NCBI RefSeq assembly: GCF_000226875.1 | Contig: NZ_JH164926.1 | Location: forward strand, 1,486,592 to 1,550,591 | Direction of reading: 5' to 3' | Source: Neisseria shayeganii 871 | GTDB lineage: Bacteria; Pseudomonadota; Gammaproteobacteria; Burkholderiales; Neisseriaceae | DNA: 64,000 bases | In this document: one piece after another, positions 55,114 through 61,743 of the stretch | Numbering within the stretch: position 1 is the first letter of the stretch | Layout of the letters: each line of letters opens with the position of its first letter | Notes under the pieces: model-generated | Told to the model about the DNA's origin: nothing | The model's database searches: none | Seen by the model: the letters and a program-made list of their open reading frames with translations, nothing else | Position numbers and translations under genes: made by a program

Positions 55114-57945
55114 ATGAGCAAGCAAGACAACGACACCATCCGCATCCGCGGCGCACGCACCCATAATCTGAAAAACGTCGATCTCGACATCCCCCGCCAC
55201 AAGCTCGTGGTGGTAACGGGTTTGTCGGGCAGCGGCAAATCCTCGCTCGCGTTCGACACGCTTTATGCCGAAGGCCAGCGCCGCTATGTGGAAAGCCTTT
55301 CGGCCTATGCGCGCCAGTTTTTGCAGATGATGGATAAGCCCGATGTCGATTTGATCGAAGGCTTGTCGCCCGCCATTTCAATCGAACAAAAATCCACCAG
55401 CCACAACCCGCGCTCCACCGTCGGCACCGTAACCGAAATTCACGATTATCTGCGCCTTCTGTATGCCCGCGTCGGCACGCCGCATTGCCCCGAACACGAT
55501 TTGCCTTTGAGCAGCCAAACCGTATCGCAAATGGTGGATGCCGTCTTAAAACTGCCTGAAGACACCCGCGTGATGATTCTCGCCCCCGCCGTGCGCGAGC
55601 GCAAAGGCGAGTTTGTCGATTTCTTTGCCGACTTGCAGGCGCAAGGCTTTGCCCGCGTGCGCGTGGACGGCGAAGTCTATCAGCTCGACGAAGTGCCCAA
55701 GCTCGAAAAAAACATCAAGCACAATATCGACGTAGTCATCGACCGCGTGAAAGTAAAAGCCGACATCAAACAGCGGCTGGCCGAAAGTTTTGAAACCGCC
55801 CTGCGCCACGGTGGCGAACGTGCGCTGGCGCTGGAAATGGACAGTGGCGAAGAACATTGGTTTTCCGCCCAATTCGCCTGCCCCGTGTGCTCATACAGCC
55901 TGCCCGAGCTGGAACCGCGCCTGTTTTCCTTCAATAATCCGGTGGGCGCCTGCCCCACTTGCGACGGCTTGGGCAGCATGAATTTCTTCGACCCCGAACG
56001 CGTGGTCGCCCACCCCGAGCTTTCCCTAGCCGCCGGTGCGATTAAAGGCTGGGACAAACGCAACCAGTTCTATTTCCAAATGATTCAATCGCTGGCACGG
56101 CATTATCAATTCGATGTCGATACCCCGTTTGAAGGGCTACCTGAAAACATCCGCAAAATCGTGCTGCACGGCTCCGGCAAAGAAGTGATTGATTTCACCT
56201 ACCTTTCCGAACGCGGCACCACCTTCAACCGCAGCCACGCCTTTGAAGGCATCATCCCCAACCTCGAACGCCGCTACCGCGAAACCGATTCGCCCACCGT
56301 GCGCGAACAGCTTGCCGAATACCAAAGCCATCGTGCCTGCCCGAGCTGCGGCGGCGCACGTTTGCGCAAAGAAGCGCGTTATGTTTATGTGGGCAAACAG
56401 CCGCTGCACGAAATCTCCGCATGGCCGCTCACCCAAACGCACCAATTCTTTGAAACCCTCAATTTGGAAGGCAACAAAAAACACATCGCCGAAAAAATCC
56501 TCAAAGAAATCACCGAGCGTTTGGGCTTTCTGATAAACGTCGGCCTCGATTATCTGAACCTCAGCCGCAGCGCCGAAACCCTTTCCGGCGGCGAAGCCCA
56601 GCGCATCCGCCTCGCCAGCCAAATCGGCAGCGGCCTCACCGGCGTGATGTACGTTTTGGACGAACCCTCCATCGGCCTGCACCAGCGCGACAACGACCGC
56701 CTGCTCGCCACCCTCAAACGCCTGCGCGACCTCGGCAACAGCGTGATTGTGGTCGAACACGACGAAGATGCTATCCGTGAGGCCGATTTCGTTATCGACA
56801 TGGGCCCCGGCGCAGGCGAACACGGCGGCAACGTTATCATTGCCGACACCCCCGACAAAGTCGCCTCTTGCAAAGAATCCGTGACCGGCCAATACCTCAG
56901 CGGCAAAAAAGCCATCTCCGTGCCGTCTGAAAGAACGCCCGTCAACCCCGAAAAAATGCTCGTCCTCAAAGGCGCACGCGGCAACAACCTCAAAAACGTG
57001 ACCCTCGAACTGCCTTTGGGTTTGATTACCTGCATCACCGGCGTATCCGGCAGCGGCAAATCCACCCTGATTAACGACACCCTCGCCAAAATCACCGCCC
57101 GCGAGCTCAACCGCGCCCACGAAGAACCCGCGCCCTACGACGACATCACCGGCCTCGAACACCTCGACAAAGTGATCAACGTCGACCAATCCCCCATCGG
57201 CCGCACGCCCCGCTCCAACCCCGCCACCTACACCGGCCTCTTCACCCCCATCCGCGAACTCTTCGCCGGCGTACCCCTCGCCCGCGAACGCGGCTACAAC
57301 GTCGGCCGCTTCTCGTTCAACGTCAAAGGCGGCCGCTGCGAAGCCTGCCAAGGCGACGGCGTAATCAAAGTAGAAATGCACTTCCTGCCCGACGTTTACG
57401 TACCCTGCGAAGTATGCCACGGCAAACGCTACAACCGCGAAACCCTCGAAGTACAATACAAAGGCAAAAACATCAGCCAAGTGCTCGACATGACCGTAGA
57501 AGAAGCCCGCGAATTCTTCGACGCCGTGCCCACCGTATCCCGCAAACTGCAAACCCTGATGGATGTCGGCCTAGGCTACATCCGCCTCGGCCAATCCGCC
57601 ACCACCCTCTCCGGCGGCGAAGCCCAACGCGTCAAACTCGCTCTCGAACTCTCCAAACGCGACACCGGCCGCACCCTCTACATCCTAGACGAACCCACCA
57701 CCGGCCTGCACTTCGCCGACATCGCCCTGCTGCTGGAAGTCATAGGCCGTCTGAAAGGCAAAGGCAACTCGATAGTGATTATTGAGCATAATCTTGACGT
57801 GATTAAAACGGCGGATTGGATTGTGGATTTAGGGCCCGAGGGGGGCGATGGGGGAGGGAGGATTATTGCGGAGGGGACGCCGGAGGGGGTTGTGAATGCA
57901 GAGGGGAGTTATACAGGCAAGTATCTAAAATTACTAAGTATTTAA
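55114..57945 (+). CDS. uvrA: UvrA, excinuclease ABC subunit A
   Basis: A 943-residue DNA damage sensor of nucleotide excision repair. Two ABC ATPase modules have Walker A GLSGSGKSSL (about 35-44) and GVSGSGKSTL (about 646-655), and SGGEAQR signatures in each. Zinc clusters CPVC...CPTC and CEAC...CEVC are visible. Start ATG 55114. The 5' two-thirds has an eikDUS (56136) while the 3' part has Neisseria-type DUS cores at 56922-56931 and 57744-57755. The last 140 nt is unusually G-rich in codon choice. Confidence 0.97.
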   Translation: MSKQDNDTIRIRGARTHNLKNVDLDIPRHKLVVVTGLSGSGKSSLAFDTLYAEGQRRYVESLSAYARQFLQMMDKPDVDLIEGLSPAISIEQKSTSHNPRSTVGTVTEIHDYLRLLYARVGTPHCPEHDLPLSSQTVSQMVDAVLKLPEDTRVMILAPAVRERKGEFVDFFADLQAQGFARVRVDGEVYQLDEVPKLEKNIKHNIDVVIDRVKVKADIKQRLAESFETALRHGGERALALEMDSGEEHWFSAQFACPVCSYSLPELEPRLFSFNNPVGACPTCDGLGSMNFFDPERVVAHPELSLAAGAIKGWDKRNQFYFQMIQSLARHYQFDVDTPFEGLPENIRKIVLHGSGKEVIDFTYLSERGTTFNRSHAFEGIIPNLERRYRETDSPTVREQLAEYQSHRACPSCGGARLRKEARYVYVGKQPLHEISAWPLTQTHQFFETLNLEGNKKHIAEKILKEITERLGFLINVGLDYLNLSRSAETLSGGEAQRIRLASQIGSGLTGVMYVLDEPSIGLHQRDNDRLLATLKRLRDLGNSVIVVEHDEDAIREADFVIDMGPGAGEHGGNVIIADTPDKVASCKESVTGQYLSGKKAISVPSERTPVNPEKMLVLKGARGNNLKNVTLELPLGLITCITGVSGSGKSTLINDTLAKITARELNRAHEEPAPYDDITGLEHLDKVINVDQSPIGRTPRSNPATYTGLFTPIRELFAGVPLARERGYNVGRFSFNVKGGRCEACQGDGVIKVEMHFLPDVYVPCEVCHGKRYNRETLEVQYKGKNISQVLDMTVEEAREFFDAVPTVSRKLQTLMDVGLGYIRLGQSATTLSGGEAQRVKLALELSKRDTGRTLYILDEPTTGLHFADIALLLEVIGRLKGKGNSIVIIEHNLDVIKTADWIVDLGPEGGDGGGRIIAEGTPEGVVNAEGSYTGKYLKLLSI

Positions 57946-58016
57946 TAAAAAGAAATATTTAGCAATCAGTTTATAAGAAAATTATTTTTAATTAACTATT
58001 AATGAGGCAATGCAAG

Positions 58017-59114
58017 ATGTCAAACAGCCGAGATGATTTTACGCAAGCAACTATTCAAAAGTTAAGCACAAATGTTAACAATATTTGCTCAAACCCAGAA
58101 TGCAGAATAATAACAAAATCTGCTAAAACAGATGCTTTTGATAAAACCACTATTATTGGTGTTGCTGCACATATTCATGCCGCAGCAAAAGGAGGACCAC
58201 GTTATAAAGGGGAAATGTCTTCCGAAGAAAGAAAAGCAGAAGGTAATGGTATTTGGTTGTGTCAAAATTGTGCGAGATTAATAGATGTAGAACCAGAAAA
58301 ATATACTGCTGAATTATTATATGAATGGAAAAAACAGGCTTGTGAATTTGCTAGAAACAGTTTAGGTAAAAAATTACCCAAATTGAGTGATAATTATTCA
58401 AATCAAGAGCCATCTATTTCTATTGAGTTAGATTATATAGATTTAACAAATGGGTATGTTGTATATAATAAAATTGACAGAGCGGTAGTTCATTCTTTTT
58501 TGCATGAGTATTACGAAACCAAGTCAAATAAAATTAATTGCGTTGTTCCTCTGTTTGAAAAACAACTAAAAGAATTTAAAGAAAATAATAATTTAGATAT
58601 TATTCAAAGAAATTATGCAATTAATTGGTATGAAGATGCAATCGATAAAACTCAAAATAAAGTTTCATTTATTTTAAATATGATTTTATCAAAAGAATTT
58701 ATAAATTTTTTTGAAATATTCATAAATAAAATTCCTAGTTTGAAAAATATCATAGATATAACCACGGAGACACTTAATTATAGTCTTATTCCTGAGTACA
58801 GAGGTTTTCCAGCTTTAGGAAAGAAATTCGATATATGGAGAACCATTAAACCCAAATTATCTACAGCTATATATCTAGATAAATGCGATATTGAAGTGTT
58901 GCTAAAAAATGTAGATTTAAATAACGTAAAAGATTTAGCATTTGGCGCAGGATGGAGAAATTTGGGCGATATAAATGATTACAATATTAAACTTAAAGCA
59001 TTATCTTCGATTCTTTTTTCAGTTTATTTTGATAGTGTTAATAAAGAGAACTATAAGTCGATCCAATTAATGGATTTATTACCAATTCATGACTGGCATA
59101 TTGGATTAGGATAA
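58017..59114 (+). CDS. AT-rich HNH-like nuclease-domain gene, candidate accessory or defence gene
   Basis: 365 residues and very AT-rich compared with all neighbours. The N-terminal 110 residues match an HNH-type fold: C24-x4-C29, GVAAHIHAA with His52, GGPRY, NGIWLCQNC with Asn77 and Cys82/Cys85, then LID and WKKQA. In this family the second Cys pair is normally CH; here Ala86 replaces that His. The rest has no domain I recognise and is rich in Ile, Asn and Lys. Start ATG 58017 with GAGG 9 nt upstream; 58002 has no such site. It lies between uvrA and dgt, with REPINs after it. The codon use suggests transfer. Confidence 0.75.
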   Translation: MSNSRDDFTQATIQKLSTNVNNICSNPECRIITKSAKTDAFDKTTIIGVAAHIHAAAKGGPRYKGEMSSEERKAEGNGIWLCQNCARLIDVEPEKYTAELLYEWKKQACEFARNSLGKKLPKLSDNYSNQEPSISIELDYIDLTNGYVVYNKIDRAVVHSFLHEYYETKSNKINCVVPLFEKQLKEFKENNNLDIIQRNYAINWYEDAIDKTQNKVSFILNMILSKEFINFFEIFINKIPSLKNIIDITTETLNYSLIPEYRGFPALGKKFDIWRTIKPKLSTAIYLDKCDIEVLLKNVDLNNVKDLAFGAGWRNLGDINDYNIKLKALSSILFSVYFDSVNKENYKSIQLMDLLPIHDWHIGLG

Positions 59115-59153
59115 ATTCCAAGATTACAAATGTAGCAAGCAATCGTAGCAAGC

Positions 59154-59222
59154 GTAGGTTGGGTTGCAAACCCAACACATTCTTTACCAACTCTGAAATG
59201 TTGGGTCTCCGACCCAACCTAC
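59154..59222. repeat. REPIN-like doublet, GTAGGTTGGG type
   Basis: GTAGGTTGGGTTGCAAACCC (59154 onward) faces GTTGGGTCTCCGACCCAACC with CTAC (59200-59222). GTAG heads point outward, each arm has its own inner palindrome, and the pair can fold as one hairpin. Confidence 0.7.
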
Positions 59223-59270
59223 AGAATTCTTGGTCTGAAACTTCTCTTTTAGACGGCTTTGTTTTGATCC

Positions 59271-59363
59271 GTAGGTCGGATTCTCGAATCCGACTTATCT
59301 CCCCCCTGATATATCTCGGCATCACGGCATACCCCTATTTTGTCGGATACAAGTATCCGACCC
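59271..59363. repeat. REPIN-like doublet, GTAGGTCGG type
   Basis: GTAGGTCGGATTCTCGAATC (59271 onward) faces TGTCGGATACAAGTATCCGA with CCC (59341-59363). The right arm has lost the CTAC end. Confidence 0.65.
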
Positions 59364-59435
59364 GCCAAGCATCTGCCCACCACCCCGCAAATCCCCTACA
59401 ATACCGCCCTTTCCCCTCTTTTCAGGTAGCCTCTG

Positions 59436-60788
59436 ATGACTGCTCCGATGAACTGGGCGCAACTGCTCAGCACCAAACGTTTCAAAGCCCACAACGGCGA
59501 ATGGGTGGCCACGGTCACTCCGTCGAGCCAGGAAGGCGCGGATGCGCTGCGCACGGATTTCCATATCGATTACGACCGCGTGGTGTTTTCCGGCGCCTTC
59601 CGCCGTTTGGGGCGCAAAACGCAGGTGCACCCCTTTGCCGAGCACGACCATACCCACAACCGCCTCACCCACAGCGTGGAGGTGGCCAGCGTGGGGCGCA
59701 GCCTGGGCAACCGGGTGGGCGTGATGATGGCGAAAGGCGGTTTTCTGCCGCCGGGCAACACGCCTTCCGACATCGGCGCGGTGGTTCAGGTAGCCTGTTT
59801 GGCGCACGATATGGGCAATCCGCCTTTCGGCCACACCGGCGAAGACGCTTTGCGCGAGTGGTTCCGCGATCCCGCCCATGCAGGCTACCTGAAAGGCCTG
59901 AGCGAGGCCGAGCGGCGCGATGTGCAAACCTATGAAGGCAACGCGCACAGCCTGCGTCTGCTGGCAAGTTTGGAAATGTACCGCAACCGCGGCGGCATGC
60001 GGCTCACCGCCGCTTCCATCGGCGCGCTGATGAAATACCCGTGGACCACCTCCGACCCCAAAGGTTTGAAAAAATTCAATATCTACCAAACCGAGCTGCC
60101 CTTTATTGAGCAGGTGGCGCAGGAATTGGGGCTACCTGAAACCGCGCCGCATCATTGGCTGCGCCACCCGCTCTCTTATCTGATGGAGGCCGCCGACGAC
60201 ATCTGCTACGCCCTATTGGATTTAGAAGACGCGGTGGAACTGGAACTGCTGCACGAATTGGAAGTGGAAAACATTCTGCAGGGCATCGCCCATGTGGACA
60301 CCGTGTGGCAGGAACAATCCCCGCGCCAGCGCTGTGCCATGCTGCGCGGCATCGCCATCGGCCGCGCCATCGACGACATGGCGCAAACCTTTATCATGCA
60401 CCAGTCTGATCTGCTCAACGGCCAGTTCCGCGGCAAAGACCTGTTGGCGCTCTGCAGCCCCGAGGTGCAGGACACTTTGGAAAAAGCCAAAGAGCTGGCG
60501 CGCACCCGCGTGTTCCGCCACCAAAGCAAGCTGATGACCGAAATTGCCGCCTTCCCCTGCATCGGCTCGATTCTCAACCTCTTGGTGCCGGCCACCTTCG
60601 CCTACGTCACCGAAAAACGCGTCAGCCCGCGCCAGTCGCTGGCTTTGGAGCTGCTGCGCGACGAGCCGATCAGCGAACACGATTCGCTGTATCTTGCCTA
60701 TATGAAGATTCTCGATTTTGTCGGCGGCATGACCGACAACGCCGCCGCCCGCCTGGCCCGCGAAGTCTCCGGCATCGGCATGCTGTAA
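59436..60788 (+). CDS. dgt: Dgt, deoxyguanosinetriphosphate triphosphohydrolase
   Basis: A 450-residue HD-domain dNTPase that hydrolyses dGTP to deoxyguanosine and triphosphate. Metal motifs are HNRLTHSVEV (about 74-83), AHDMGNPPFGHTGE (about 123-136) and the later D in ADDICYALLD. Length fits the dGTPase type. Start ATG 59436 follows a DUS directly; the ribosome site is weak. Several DUS lie in the gene. Confidence 0.95.
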   Translation: MTAPMNWAQLLSTKRFKAHNGEWVATVTPSSQEGADALRTDFHIDYDRVVFSGAFRRLGRKTQVHPFAEHDHTHNRLTHSVEVASVGRSLGNRVGVMMAKGGFLPPGNTPSDIGAVVQVACLAHDMGNPPFGHTGEDALREWFRDPAHAGYLKGLSEAERRDVQTYEGNAHSLRLLASLEMYRNRGGMRLTAASIGALMKYPWTTSDPKGLKKFNIYQTELPFIEQVAQELGLPETAPHHWLRHPLSYLMEAADDICYALLDLEDAVELELLHELEVENILQGIAHVDTVWQEQSPRQRCAMLRGIAIGRAIDDMAQTFIMHQSDLLNGQFRGKDLLALCSPEVQDTLEKAKELARTRVFRHQSKLMTEIAAFPCIGSILNLLVPATFAYVTEKRVSPRQSLALELLRDEPISEHDSLYLAYMKILDFVGGMTDNAAARLAREVSGIGML

Positions 60789-60800
60789 GGCTTACTCCGT

Positions 60801-60849
60801 AAAACTTCACAAATCTTCCGTTTAATCGGGAAATTTGTGAAGTTTTTTC
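60801..60849 (+). terminator. Terminator after dgt
   Basis: AAAACTTCACAAAT...ATTTGTGAAGTTTT with a T run, 13 nt past the dgt stop. Confidence 0.85.
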
Positions 60850-60969
60850 TTTTTCAAAACATCATCTTCAAAAAACACCGCCAAGCACCTCTTGCCCAAA
60901 CCCGCAAACCTCACTATTATTCGCGCTTCTTGATTTTCAGCACTCAGAGCAGCGCTGATTCAACACAGC

Positions 60970-61046
60970 GCACCCGTAGCTCAGTTGGATAGAGTATCTG
61001 GCTACGAACCAGAGGGTCGGGCGTTCGAATCGCTCCGGGTGCGCCA
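60970..61046 (+). tRNA. tRNA-Arg (anticodon ACG)
   Basis: A 77-nt cloverleaf. Acceptor GCACCCG pairs with CGGGTGC, followed by G and encoded CCA. D arm GCTCAGTTGGATAGAG, anticodon loop CTACGAA, and T arm with GTTCGAAT. It reads CGN arginine codons after A34 deamination. Confidence 0.97.
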
Positions 61047-61056
61047 TCAAGATTAC

Positions 61057-61131
61057 GCGCCTATCGTCTAGCGGTTAGGACATCGCCCTTTCACGGCGGT
61101 AACCGGGGTTCGATTCCCCGTAGGCGTGCCA
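61057..61131 (+). tRNA. tRNA-Glu (anticodon TTC)
   Basis: A 75-nt cloverleaf. Anticodon loop CTTTCAC, D arm GTCTAGCGGTTAGGAC, T arm CGGGG-TTCGATT-CCCCG, encoded CCA. Acceptor GCGCCTA pairs with TAGGCGT, with a G-U first pair. It lies 10 nt after tRNA-Arg, so the two are probably co-transcribed. Confidence 0.96.
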
Positions 61132-61137
61132 ATTCAG

Positions 61138-61170
61138 AAAATCCCCTGCAAACTTTTGCAGGGGATTTTT
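61138..61170 (+). terminator. Terminator after the tRNA pair
   Basis: AAAATCCCCTGCAAA and TTTGCAGGGGATTTTT form an almost perfect stem. Confidence 0.9.
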
Positions 61171-61226
61171 GCTGCGTTGTTTTCTACGCATTTCATCACC
61201 ACAATTAAGCAATAGAAAATTAGGCT

Positions 61227-61319
61227 GAGACCTTCGCAGAACCCCACAAAGATAGATAGACAAGCGAGCAGGCGCACAACATAGAAATGCGCCGCAGATG
61301 GGGGTTTTGCAAAGGTCTC
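61227..61319 (-). mobile_element. MITE copy 9 (93 bp), internally deleted, reverse orientation
   Basis: Left end GAGACCTTCGCAGAACCCC and right end GGGGTTTTGCAAAGGTCTC are kept; most of the middle is gone. Flanks AGGCT and AGCCT match at four of five positions. It directly adjoins the IS5-like remnant. Confidence 0.75.
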
Positions 61320-61613
61320 AGCCTGTGCCATTGGCCAAGCAAGATGGCTTTGAACATGGAGAGCAAAGGATAGGCGGGACGGCCGCCGTTGTCGCACCAG
61401 TAGCGAGGCGGCGGGCGAGGTATGGTTCGATGGGTGCCCAATCGAGCATATGGTCGGGATTGATGGTTGGGGAAGGGCAAGATGTTTTTCGATGTGCTTG
61501 AGGACATCGGTGTGCAAAAGCTGCTTATGAACAAAACTCTCTAAATTACCCGGAGTTGGATGCGAGTGGGAGTTTAGAGAGTTTTTTTGGGGGTTTGGCA
61601 AAGGTCTCGGTTT
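61320..61613 (-). pseudogene. IS5-family transposase N-terminal remnant
   Basis: On the minus strand the DNA begins GAGACCTTTGCCAAACCCCC, the same terminal repeat as the MITE. It then encodes fragments PTINPDHMLDWAPIEPYLARR and, after a frameshift, RYWCDNGGRPAYPLLSMFKA. These match the start of IS5-type transposases of Neisseria. The frame is broken and stops at the MITE after about 80 codons, so the catalytic domain is gone. Confidence 0.75.
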
Positions 61614-61743
61614 GGCAAAACTCCTAATTTCCTACCCACATAAAGGGCTTCCTTATAGGATTCTCTGTTTCTTATGTTCGCCTTGCCATTTCCTTTTAAA
61701 CAACCGCAATTTTAACAAAATTGCCAGACCTTCAGCGCTTACC

